Source of the DNA: Chromatiales bacterium
GTDB taxonomy: Bacteria > Pseudomonadota > Gammaproteobacteria > Steroidobacterales > GCA-2729495
Assembly: GCA_030614035.1 (NCBI GenBank)
Contig: JAUWKW010000092.1
Location: 1-6,149 of the forward strand
Length of the DNA: 6,149 bases
Reading direction: 5' to 3'
Shown here piece by piece: positions 1-5,987 of this stretch. How positions within the stretch are numbered: the first letter of the stretch is position 1; every line of letters begins with the position of its first letter. The notes below the pieces were generated by a model that was not told the DNA's origin, did not search any database, and worked only from the letters and a program-made list of their open reading frames with translations. Both the position numbers and the translations under genes were made by a program.

Positions 1-482
1 TCGGCTGCTGCGATGACAAAACACGGCGTCGAGCCGAGCCGAGCCGAGCAGTCGAAATTGCCCGGCACGCCCCCGATAAGAAATCCCGGGTCATGCCCGC
101 AAGACTCAAGAATCCATGCCACCAGGCTTGCGGTCGTGGTCTTGCCATGCGTACCGGATACGGCAATGACCCAACGGTCCTTCAGCACCTGCTCAGCCAA
201 CCATTGCGGACCCGAGCAATATGCCATGCCGCGATTCAGCAACTCCTCGACGATCGGCATGCCGCGGCTCATGACATTGCCCACGACGACGAGGTCCGGC
301 TTGGCGTCGAGCTGCTGCGGATCGAAACCCTCCGTGACGGTTATACCCTGGGCCGCCAGTTGATCGCTCATCGGCGGGTAGACTGCCTTGTCGGCGCCTG
401 TCACCTTGTGGCCTGCAGCTTTGGCAATCGCAGCCAGCCCCCCCATAAACGTTCCGCAGATTCCAAGTATATGAATGTGCAT
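1..482 (-). CDS. mpl: UDP-N-acetylmuramate:L-alanyl-gamma-D-glutamyl-meso-diaminopimelate ligase, N-terminal part
   Basis: This cytoplasmic Mur-family ligase recycles murein by joining the salvaged tripeptide L-Ala-D-Glu-meso-DAP to UDP-MurNAc, using ATP. The first 160 codons are visible (482 down to 3); the gene runs off the left edge, and the family is about 450 residues long. It opens with the Mpl signature IHILGICGTFMGG (residues 3-15), a Rossmann-like UDP-binding start. SGPQWL (90-95), the ATP P-loop GTHGKTTT (110-117) and GGVPGNF (137-143) follow. The start is secure: an in-frame TAG lies directly upstream (483-485) and the conserved N-terminus begins at this ATG. No good Shine-Dalgarno is visible. 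The gene is divergent from rnd. One oddity: after FVI (155-157), where Mpl proteins normally read EADEYD, this one reads AAA followed by a codon starting GA. MurC is the nearest alternative, but ICGTFMGG and GGVPGNF favour Mpl. Confidence 0.95.
   Translation of the reverse strand, partial: MHIHILGICGTFMGGLAAIAKAAGHKVTGADKAVYPPMSDQLAAQGITVTEGFDPQQLDAKPDLVVVGNVMSRGMPIVEELLNRGMAYCSGPQWLAEQVLKDRWVIAVSGTHGKTTTASLVAWILESCGHDPGFLIGGVPGNFDCSARLGSTPCFVIAAA
30..49. repeat. Perfect tandem pentamer CGAGC x4 inside mpl
   Basis: Four exact copies of CGAGC lie within the mpl coding region. On the minus strand they encode SARLGS, which is close to the family consensus at this place (S-A-x-L-G), so the repeat is probably a by-product of codon choice. 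Gain or loss of one unit would shift the reading frame. Confidence 0.6.
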
Positions 483-576
483 CTACATCAACTGCCAAAA
501 AAAACCTGAACAACTGTAAGCATCGTGCTTATCGATCGTGGCGCAGCTGCAACATGATCCTCTACACTCCCGGTAT
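483..576. promoter_or_regulatory. Divergent mpl/rnd intergenic region
   Basis: This 94-bp gap must hold the 5' signals of both mpl (minus) and rnd (plus), since neither gene has an upstream partner inside the window. I find no convincing -35/-10 pair on either strand. On the plus strand TACACT (563-568) resembles a -10 box but has no partner, and it sits so close to the ATG at 577 that it would give an almost leaderless rnd mRNA. On the minus strand TACAGT is similarly isolated. An A8 tract (497-504) and an inverted repeat (517-531) are the only other visible structure. Confidence 0.4.
517..531. repeat. Perfect inverted repeat TAAGCA-TCG-TGCTTA between mpl and rnd
   Basis: The two 6-bp arms match exactly across a 3-base centre. 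The dyad lies in the divergent gap, about 35 bp upstream of the mpl ATG and about 45 bp upstream of the preferred rnd ATG. It could be an operator or a small hairpin. No T-tract follows, so it is not a terminator. I do not recognise it as the site of a known regulator. Confidence 0.35.
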
Positions 577-1692
577 ATGCCAGCCTCCCGCACATCTCCG
601 GAACTCGTCCAACAACAGCCGGCACTGGAACAGGTATGTCAAAACTTGGCCCGCCACAGCGAAGTCGCTATGGATACCGAGTTTGTTCGCACGAATACCT
701 ACTTTCCAAAACTGGGATTGATTCAGCTTTCGACGGCCGAGTCGACGGTTTGTATCGATCCGCTAGCCGGACTGGACTTGGAACCGTTGTGGCGGGTGCT
801 GTTTGATCCAGACCGTCTGACGATTGTGCATGCCGCCAAACAGGACCTGGAGGTCCTGTTGCTTGCTGCCGACGGCATTCCGCGCTCCCTGATCGACACC
901 CAGATCGAAGCGGGCTTACTCGGTCATGCGGCGCAAATCGGCTATGCAACGCTCGCCAAAACCCTGCTCGACGTCGAAATCAGCAAAAGCCAGACGCGAA
1001 CCGATTGGTCGAAAAGGCCGCTGTCAGAAGCACAGTTGCACTATGCGGCCGAAGATGCAGAACATTTGTCTGCGATGCATCAACGCCTGCGTGATCAGCT
1101 GCGGGAATTGGGCCGCTATGAATGGGCCTGCGAAGACAGCGCCGCGCTGATTGACCCATCGCAATATGTGCAGGACCCTGCCGAGGCGTGGCAGAGAATA
1201 CGGCGGATCCAGTACATGCCTGCCAGCGAACAATACCGGGCACGCCAGCTGGCTGCGTGGCGTGAGCAGGAGGCCATGCGCCTGGACCGGCCGCGGCAAT
1301 GGATAATCAGCGACCGGGCCTTGATGGCGATCGCGCAAACAGCCCCGGCGAATCGTCAGGAACTGGCGGGCTGTGCCGATTTGCCGGCGGGGGTCGTGCG
1401 CAAGCGTGGCGAAATCTTATTGAAGCAGGTCGCCTCCGCCGATCGCGAAATGGCCGCCGGCAAGATTCACATCGAGCAATTACAACGCCCACCCAGCAAA
1501 GAACCCACGCTGGTAACCAAACTTGTCGGTATCGTGCGTGCCCACAGCGAACGCCTGAATATACCTGCCGAAATCCTGGCCAGCCGTCGGGAGATCAGCG
1601 CCATCGCGCGCGGCCAGCGCGACGGACGAGCGCTCAGCGGATGGCGGCTAGAGGCGTTTGGCAATGAACTGTTGACGGCCGCGCAAGCCTGA
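577..1692 (+). CDS. rnd: Ribonuclease D
   Basis: This is a cytoplasmic 3'-to-5' exoribonuclease of the DEDD (DEDDy) family that trims the 3' ends of tRNA precursors and other small RNAs. Counting from the ATG at 577 (371 aa; E. coli RNase D is 375), Exo I is MDTEF with D33/E35, followed by the family's GLIQLS. Exo II is HAAKQDLE with D90. SRTDW follows (written TRTDW here), and Exo III is Y156-AAE-D160, the tyrosine form typical of DEDDy enzymes. The C-terminal half matches the two HRDC-type helical domains of RNase D, including a second-domain stretch AEILASRREI near the end. The frame stays open upstream to a GTG at 538, which would add 13 residues. Neither start has a clear Shine-Dalgarno. 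I prefer 577 because it puts Exo I closer to its E. coli position (D28). The gene converges with adk, with 9 bp between stop codons. Confidence 0.93.
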   Translation: MPASRTSPELVQQQPALEQVCQNLARHSEVAMDTEFVRTNTYFPKLGLIQLSTAESTVCIDPLAGLDLEPLWRVLFDPDRLTIVHAAKQDLEVLLLAADGIPRSLIDTQIEAGLLGHAAQIGYATLAKTLLDVEISKSQTRTDWSKRPLSEAQLHYAAEDAEHLSAMHQRLRDQLRELGRYEWACEDSAALIDPSQYVQDPAEAWQRIRRIQYMPASEQYRARQLAAWREQEAMRLDRPRQWIISDRALMAIAQTAPANRQELAGCADLPAGVVRKRGEILLKQVASADREMAAGKIHIEQLQRPPSKEPTLVTKLVGIVRAHSERLNIPAEILASRREISAIARGQRDGRALSGWRLEAFGNELLTAAQA

Positions 1693-1707
1693 CGCTCGGA
1701 CTCAGGC
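1687..1707. repeat. Inverted repeat GCCTGA-N9-TCAGGC spanning both convergent stop codons
   Basis: rnd and adk both end in the codons GCC TGA (Ala-stop) and face each other, so their ends form a perfect 6-bp inverted repeat with a 9-base loop. No T-tract follows in either direction. It is therefore at most a weak hairpin and is probably a consequence of the identical terminal codons. No other terminator is visible between the two genes, so their transcripts probably overlap. Confidence 0.3.
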
Positions 1708-2355
1708 CGTGTTCAGACCAAGACAGTCCCGCAATCGCTGGTAGATTGCATCCATTTCACCTGCGCCATCGACGACGCGCAGCAGACCGGCGCTACGGTA
1801 GTGCTCGACCAGAGGTTCGGTTTGCTCCCGGTAGACCTTCAGGCGGTTGCCGATGGTCTCCTCGTTGTCGTCATCACGCTGAACCAGTTCCCCACCAGCG
1901 GCCAGGCAGGCATCGATTTCGCTTTGCGGAGAGAAATGAATATTCAGCAGCTTGCCGGTGACAGAACATGTGCGACGTCCGTTCAGACGCTTCATCAGCA
2001 CGTCGAATTCAACATCCAACAGCACAGCGGCATCGAGTGGCTGACTGATTGCAGCCAGCACTGGTTCAAGGCCTTCGGCCTGCGCCAGGTTTCGCGGAAA
2101 GCCGTCGAGAATGAACCCGTCGCCGCAGTCCGCGCGCGCCACCCGCTCGCGAATGATGCCCAGCACAAGCTCGTCCGACACCAGCTCACCGGCATCCATC
2201 GCGGCCTTGGCGCGCTGGCCCAGTTCACTGCCGCTGGCAACGGCTTCCCGCAGCAGATCGCCGGTCGATATTTGTGGCAACCCGTGGTCGGCCATCAATC
2301 GTTGCGCCTGCGTTCCCTTGCCCGAGCCCGGCGCGCCTAGTAAGACTACTCGCAT
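1702..2355 (-). CDS. adk: Adenylate kinase, long (LID-containing) form
   Basis: This cytosolic enzyme catalyses ATP + AMP <-> 2 ADP and is needed to recycle the AMP released by activation reactions. The protein has 217 residues, normal for the long bacterial type. The P-loop GAPGSGKGT is at 7-15. The AMP-site segment STGDLLR ends in R36, DGFPR covers D84-R88, and KRL contains R123. The LID domain runs from about 122 to 160 and starts with GRRTC. R160, D162/D163 and R171 follow in RDDDNEETIGNRL. The LID lacks the four-cysteine zinc set of many Gram-positive enzymes, as expected for proteobacteria. The ATG at 2355 gives the canonical MRVVLLGAPGSGKGT start; the upstream GGGGAAAA is only a weak ribosome binding site. 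The gene is divergent from pfp, whose PPi metabolism it complements. Confidence 0.97.
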   Translation of the reverse strand: MRVVLLGAPGSGKGTQAQRLMADHGLPQISTGDLLREAVASGSELGQRAKAAMDAGELVSDELVLGIIRERVARADCGDGFILDGFPRNLAQAEGLEPVLAAISQPLDAAVLLDVEFDVLMKRLNGRRTCSVTGKLLNIHFSPQSEIDACLAAGGELVQRDDDNEETIGNRLKVYREQTEPLVEHYRSAGLLRVVDGAGEMDAIYQRLRDCLGLNTA

Positions 2356-2399
2356 AAATCCGCTACCGTTTTCCCCGAGGCCTCAATGCGCCGAACCAT

Positions 2400-2413
2400 C
2401 CGGCTCGGGCCGG
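2400..2413. repeat. GC-rich hairpin CCGGC-TCGG-GCCGG in adk/pfp intergenic region
   Basis: A perfect 5-bp GC stem with a four-base loop sits 45-58 bp upstream of the adk start. It would lie in the adk mRNA leader if the candidate promoter at 2431-2459 is used. There is no T-tract. It could be a leader stem or chance in GC-rich DNA. Confidence 0.2.
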
Positions 2414-2430
2414 GGAGACCTTGGCGCCGT

Positions 2431-2459
2431 AAGCTAACGCCTGTGACCGGGCGGGTCAA
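2431..2459 (-). promoter_or_regulatory. Candidate adk promoter (TTGACC-N17-TAGCTT) with overlapping dyad
   Basis: Reading the minus strand, TTGACC (2459-2454) matches five of six bases of the sigma70 -35 consensus. Seventeen bases later TAGCTT (2436-2431) matches three of six of the -10. It would start transcription near 2424, about 70 nt before adk. The -35 box overlaps a perfect inverted repeat TGACC-GGGCG-GGTCA (2444-2458), a plausible repressor or activator site. The -10 is poor, so this is tentative. Confidence 0.3.
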
Positions 2460-2494
2460 ACCGCGGCGGTGCTGGCAGGCCCGCAGGCTTTGGT

Positions 2495-2502
2495 GCAATA
2501 TT
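2495..2502 (+). promoter_or_regulatory. Weak candidate -10 element for pfp
   Basis: The AT-rich run TGCAATATT (2494-2502) is the only -10-like sequence shortly before pfp. TG-N precedes AATATT, which matches four of six -10 bases. No good -35 lies at the right distance: CTGGCA at 2472-2477 is 19 bp away. If used, the leader would be roughly 20-25 nt. No strong Shine-Dalgarno precedes the ATG at 2532. Confidence 0.2.
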
Positions 2503-2531
2503 CGCCAGCACATGCCCAGAGACCAACAACG

Positions 2532-3797
2532 ATGACGGCAAAGAAAAACGCCTTTTACGCTCAGTCGGGAGGTGTAACGGCTGTCATCAACGCATCCGCC
2601 TGCGGAGTTATTCAAACGGCGCGCAAACACCGTGACCGTATCGGCAAAGTGTATGCCGGCCGGAATGGCATCATCGGCGCACTGACCGAAGACATGATCG
2701 ATACCAGCCGCGAAAGCGCACGCGCAATCGCGGCTTTAAGGCACACGCCCGGCGGCGCCTTCGGCTCGGCGCGTTACAAGCTCAAGGGGCTGGACGAAAA
2801 CCGCGCCGAGTATCAGCGTCTGATCGAGGTGTTCAAGGCTCACAACATTGGTTACTTCTTTTATAACGGCGGCGGCGACTCGGCGGATACCTGTTACAAG
2901 GTTTCCCAGTTATCGAAAACGATGGGGTTCCCGGTCCAGGCTATTCACATTCCGAAAACTGTCGACAACGATCTGCCAGTCACCGACAACTGTCCGGGCT
3001 TTGGATCGGTAGCCAAGTACGTCGCCGTCTCGACACGTGAAGCGGCGATGGATGTGGCTTCTATGGCCCGGACATCCACCAAGGTATTCGTGCTCGAAGT
3101 CATGGGCCGACACGCCGGCTGGATAGCCGCGTCGGCGGGCCTGGCCGGTAGCGGGCCGAACGAGCCGCCGCATATCATTTTGTTTCCCGAGGTTCCGTTC
3201 AATCAGCCAGCATTCCTTCGCCGTGTTAAACGCAGCGTCGCGGATCACGAGTACTGCGTCGTTGTCGTCAGCGAGGGCGCGCGCTATCGCGATGGCCGGT
3301 TCCTCGCCGATGCCGGCACCACCGACGCGTTCGGGCACAAGCAGCTGGGCGGTGTTGCACAGGTGGTTGCCCAACTGGTCAGAGACGCACTCGGATTTAA
3401 ATTTCACTACGCAATCGCTGACTATCTGCAACGCTCGGCGCGGCACATCGCATCGGCAACCGACGCCAAACAGGCGTACGCGGTGGGCAAATCTGCCGTC
3501 GAATTGGCCCTGGCCGGACACAACTCGATCATGACAACGATTGTCCGCAAGTCCGATCGGCCCTATCGCTGGAGCATTGGAGAAGCCCCGTTAAGCCGGG
3601 TTGCCAATCGCGAAAAAATGATGCCGAAGCGATACATACGTGCCGACGGCTTCGGCATCACTGCTGCATGCCGACGCTATCTGGCGCCGCTGGTCCGTGG
3701 TGAGGACTACCCGCCATACACCGACGGCCTTCCCGATTACGTGACACTGAAAAACGTCCCGGTTGCCAAAAAGTTGCGGACAAAGTTTGTGCTATGA
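2532..3797 (+). CDS. pfp: Pyrophosphate-dependent 6-phosphofructokinase
   Basis: This PFK-superfamily enzyme uses PPi instead of ATP: fructose-6-P + PPi <-> fructose-1,6-bisphosphate + Pi. The reaction is reversible, so it serves glycolysis and gluconeogenesis, and in autotrophs possibly the Calvin cycle. The protein has 421 residues, longer than the roughly 320 of E. coli PfkA. AQSGGVTAVINA (10-21) is the nucleotide/PPi-binding start. NGGGDS (112-117) places D116 where ATP enzymes have a glycine (GGDGS). PKTVDND (141-147) has K142 where ATP enzymes have glycine, plus catalytic D145 and D147. D116 plus K142 is the known PPi-dependence pair. MGRHAGW (191-197) and PEVPF (219-223) bind substrate. 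An in-frame ATG at 2469 would add 21 residues, but family members begin just before KNAFYAQSGG, so 2532 is preferred. hppA lies 103 bp downstream on the same strand, an arrangement known from Methylococcus. Confidence 0.94.
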   Translation: MTAKKNAFYAQSGGVTAVINASACGVIQTARKHRDRIGKVYAGRNGIIGALTEDMIDTSRESARAIAALRHTPGGAFGSARYKLKGLDENRAEYQRLIEVFKAHNIGYFFYNGGGDSADTCYKVSQLSKTMGFPVQAIHIPKTVDNDLPVTDNCPGFGSVAKYVAVSTREAAMDVASMARTSTKVFVLEVMGRHAGWIAASAGLAGSGPNEPPHIILFPEVPFNQPAFLRRVKRSVADHEYCVVVVSEGARYRDGRFLADAGTTDAFGHKQLGGVAQVVAQLVRDALGFKFHYAIADYLQRSARHIASATDAKQAYAVGKSAVELALAGHNSIMTTIVRKSDRPYRWSIGEAPLSRVANREKMMPKRYIRADGFGITAACRRYLAPLVRGEDYPPYTDGLPDYVTLKNVPVAKKLRTKFVL

Positions 3798-3798
3798 T
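3790..3798 (+). promoter_or_regulatory. Candidate extended -10 promoter for hppA overlapping the pfp stop
   Basis: TGCTATGAT is an extended -10 (TG-N plus TATGAT, five of six consensus bases) that overlaps the last codons of pfp. The -35 region is weak: TTGCGG at 3774-3779 is too close (13 bp). Extended -10 promoters can work without a good -35. Initiation would fall near 3805, giving a leader of about 95 nt before hppA. This would allow hppA to be expressed apart from pfp, in addition to readthrough. Confidence 0.35.
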
Positions 3799-3835
3799 CA
3801 GCCGCTTTTTTGGCTCGGGCATCCCCGGAAAAACG

Positions 3836-3895
3836 ATGACGATTGATGATCGGCGCTGCCTTGGGTTGCCCGGTCAACAGTTCACTGGGAGGTAG
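3836..3895 (+). CDS. Possible 19-codon upstream ORF in the hppA leader
   Basis: An ATG at 3836 opens a 19-residue frame, [19 protein letters not shown], whose TAG stop (3893-3895) falls at the end of the hppA Shine-Dalgarno, 5 nt before the hppA ATG. The spacing would suit translational coupling or a regulatory leader peptide. Its own ribosome binding site is poor (GGAAAAACG before the ATG), and the peptide resembles nothing I know. It may be chance. Confidence 0.2.
   Translation: MTIDDRRCLGLPGQQFTGR
3887..3893 (+). promoter_or_regulatory. Strong Shine-Dalgarno of hppA
   Basis: GGGAGGT ends 7 nt before the ATG at 3901 and closely matches the anti-SD of 16S rRNA. It is by far the best ribosome binding site in the window and fixes the hppA start. 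It suggests high translation of the pump compared with pfp, adk and rnd. Confidence 0.85.
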
Positions 3896-3900
3896 AACTC

Positions 3901-5949
3901 ATGTCCACTGACCTGGCTCTTTGGCTGGCCATCGGCGCGTCACTACTGGCGGTGCTCTATGGCGTGGTTTCCGTGCAATGGATTCTGAAACAGGATGCAG
4001 GCAATGCACGCATGCAGGAAATTGCCGGAGCCATTCAGGAAGGGGCCAAAGCCTATCTGAACCGTCAATACACAGCCATCGGTATTGTCGGCGTAGTGCT
4101 GTTCGTGGTGTTGGCCGTCGCGCTGGGCTGGGCGACCGGCATCGGCTTTGCGATCGGCGCACTGCTGTCGGCTGCCACCGGTTACGTGGGCATGTACATA
4201 TCGGTACGCTCAAACGTCCGCACCGCCCAGGCAGCTCATCAGGGGATCAATGCCGCGCTGACGGTCGCGTTTCGCGGCGGTGCAATCACGGGCATGCTCG
4301 TCGTCGGCCTCGGTTTGTTGGGCGTGGCGGGCTATTTTGCCGTGCTGAATGCGCAGGGCATGAACACCGAGGACATTTTGCATGCACTCGTCGGCCTGGC
4401 CTTCGGCGGTTCGCTGATTTCGATTTTCGCGCGTCTCGGTGGCGGCATATTCACCAAAGGCGCTGACGTCGGCGCCGACCTGGTTGGCAAGGTCGAAGCC
4501 GGAATTCCCGAGGATGACCCGCGCAATCCGGCAGTCATCGCGGACAACGTTGGCGACAACGTCGGCGACTGCGCCGGTATGGCCGCGGACCTGTTCGAAA
4601 CCTACGCCGTCACAATCATCGCGACAATGTTGCTCGGTGGCCTGTTGCTGAAAGACTCAGGCGAAGCCGGCGTCATCTACCCGCTGGTGCTGGGTGCGGT
4701 GTCTATCGTCGCATCGATCATTGGGACCTTTTTTGTCAAGGCCAGCCCCGGTGCCAAAATCATGAACGCGCTATACAAAGGTGTCATCGTTTCCGGCGTG
4801 CTGGCCGCGATCGCGTTTTACTTCGTTACCGACATCGTCATGGGCGATATCGAGGGCTTCACAACGCTTGCGATGTGGGGCGCGTCCTTGATCGGCCTGG
4901 CCCTGACCGCGGCCCTGATCGTCATCACCGAGTACTACACCGGCACCGAATTCAGCCCGGTTCAAAAAATCGCGAATGCTTCCACCACCGGTCATGCGAC
5001 GAACATCATTGCGGGCCTGGGTGTGTCGATGAAGGCAACCGCACTGCCGGTAATCGCAGTGACGCTCAGCATCTGGGGTGCCTATCAGCTGGCCGGCATC
5101 TACGGTATTGCGATCGCGGCCACGACGATGCTGTCGATGACCGGCATGATCGTTGCCCTGGATGCGTTCGGACCGATCACCGACAACGCCGGCGGTATCG
5201 CGGAAATGGCTGAACTACCGGCCGAAATCCGCGGCATCACCGACCCGCTGGACGCGGTTGGCAATACCACCAAGGCGGTCACCAAGGGTTACGCGATCGG
5301 CTCGGCCGGCCTTGCCGCACTGGTGTTGTTTGCCGATTACACCAACAACCTGCGGGCCCAGGGCATTGACGCCGTGTTCGAGTTGAACGACCCGGCCGTG
5401 ATCATCGGCTTATTTATCGGTGGCCTGGTACCGTATTTGTTCGCTGCACTGGCCATGGAAGCCGTCGGCAGAGCTGCGGGCTCGGTCGTCGAAGAAGTCC
5501 GCCGGCAGTTTCGGGAAATCCCCGGCATCATGGAAGGCACCACCAAGCCCGACTATTCGCGGGCCGTTGACCTGTTGACGAAGGCCGCGATCAAGGAAAT
5601 GGTCATTCCATCACTGCTGCCGGTGCTGGTGCCGGTCGTTCTGGTTCTCGTCATGAATACGCTGATGGGCGCCGGGGCCGGCGTCCGTGCGCTCGGCGGA
5701 TTGCTGATCGGTACGATTGTCACCGGCCTGTTCCTCGCCATCTCGATGACCACGGGTGGCGGCGCCTGGGACAATGCCAAAAAATACATCGAGGACGGCA
5801 ACGTCGGCGGCAAGGGATCGGAGGCGCATAAAGCCGCCGTGACCGGGGATACGGTGGGCGACCCTTATAAGGATACGGCCGGGCCGGCGATCAACCCGCT
5901 AATCAAAATCATTAACATCGTGGCGCTGTTGATGGTGCCCCTGCTCTAG
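3901..5949 (+). CDS. hppA: K+-independent H+-translocating membrane pyrophosphatase
   Basis: This integral membrane homodimer hydrolyses PPi to 2 Pi and pumps protons across the cytoplasmic membrane. The protein has 682 residues, within the bacterial range, and is hydrophobic along its length, as expected for the family's roughly 16 membrane segments. The PPi/Mg site is intact: [11 protein letters not shown] (189-199), EDDPRNPA (204-211), DNVGDNVGD (215-223) with its metal-binding aspartates, and C-terminal [14 protein letters not shown] (649-662) with INPL after it. E233 in LFETYAV lies where the family has a coupling-gate glutamate. In [10 protein letters not shown] (454-463) K458 and T461 occupy the A/K and G/T positions that separate K+-dependent from K+-independent enzymes, and both are the K+-independent state, as in Rhodospirillum rubrum. 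The gene follows pfp and is closed by a hairpin terminator at 5959-5986. Confidence 0.98.
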   Translation: MSTDLALWLAIGASLLAVLYGVVSVQWILKQDAGNARMQEIAGAIQEGAKAYLNRQYTAIGIVGVVLFVVLAVALGWATGIGFAIGALLSAATGYVGMYISVRSNVRTAQAAHQGINAALTVAFRGGAITGMLVVGLGLLGVAGYFAVLNAQGMNTEDILHALVGLAFGGSLISIFARLGGGIFTKGADVGADLVGKVEAGIPEDDPRNPAVIADNVGDNVGDCAGMAADLFETYAVTIIATMLLGGLLLKDSGEAGVIYPLVLGAVSIVASIIGTFFVKASPGAKIMNALYKGVIVSGVLAAIAFYFVTDIVMGDIEGFTTLAMWGASLIGLALTAALIVITEYYTGTEFSPVQKIANASTTGHATNIIAGLGVSMKATALPVIAVTLSIWGAYQLAGIYGIAIAATTMLSMTGMIVALDAFGPITDNAGGIAEMAELPAEIRGITDPLDAVGNTTKAVTKGYAIGSAGLAALVLFADYTNNLRAQGIDAVFELNDPAVIIGLFIGGLVPYLFAALAMEAVGRAAGSVVEEVRRQFREIPGIMEGTTKPDYSRAVDLLTKAAIKEMVIPSLLPVLVPVVLVLVMNTLMGAGAGVRALGGLLIGTIVTGLFLAISMTTGGGAWDNAKKYIEDGNVGGKGSEAHKAAVTGDTVGDPYKDTAGPAINPLIKIINIVALLMVPLL

Positions 5950-5958
5950 CCGGCTAGA

Positions 5959-5986
5959 GAAAAACTCTCAGGCGTGAGAGTTTTTC
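5959..5986. terminator. Bidirectional intrinsic terminator between hppA and the EAL gene
   Basis: GAAAAACTCTCA (5959-5970), loop GGCG, then TGAGAGTTTTTC (5975-5986) form a perfect 12-bp stem. The right arm carries five T's and the left arm five A's, so each strand has a stem ending in a U run. It begins 9 nt after the hppA stop and ends one base from the stop codon of the opposing EAL gene. This fits one shared terminator for two convergent genes. Confidence 0.88.
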
Positions 5987-5987
5987 C

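Noticed and set aside
1801..2340. 179-residue plus-strand frame across adk
   Set aside because: It is antisense to adk, whose motifs are fully conserved, and its own product is low in recognisable features.
2473..2488. TGGCAGG-like sequence upstream of pfp as a sigma54 promoter
   Set aside because: The GG and GC dinucleotides do not have the fixed -24/-12 spacing and no TTGC box is in register.
2346..2630. 94-residue minus-strand frame overlapping the adk start and pfp N-terminus
   Set aside because: It overlaps two solid genes in other frames, has no homology I recognise and no ribosome binding site.
2910..3521. 203-residue open frame on the minus strand inside pfp
   Set aside because: It lies opposite a well-conserved gene and its translation has no recognisable domain; long antisense frames are common in GC-rich DNA.
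3776..3811. GCGG...CCGC followed by six T's at the pfp end, possible terminator or attenuator
   Set aside because: The stem is only 4 bp with a 22-base loop (a small ACAAAGTTTGT palindrome lies inside). It is too weak to call, and the tandem pfp-hppA pairing argues for readthrough.
3816..3828. CGGG-CATC-CCCG hairpin in the hppA leader as a terminator
   Set aside because: It is followed by G and A's rather than T's on the plus strand, and the stem is only 4 bp.
3921..4466. 181-residue plus-strand frame inside the start of hppA
   Set aside because: It is an out-of-frame shadow of hppA, Arg/His-rich, with no plausible protein character.
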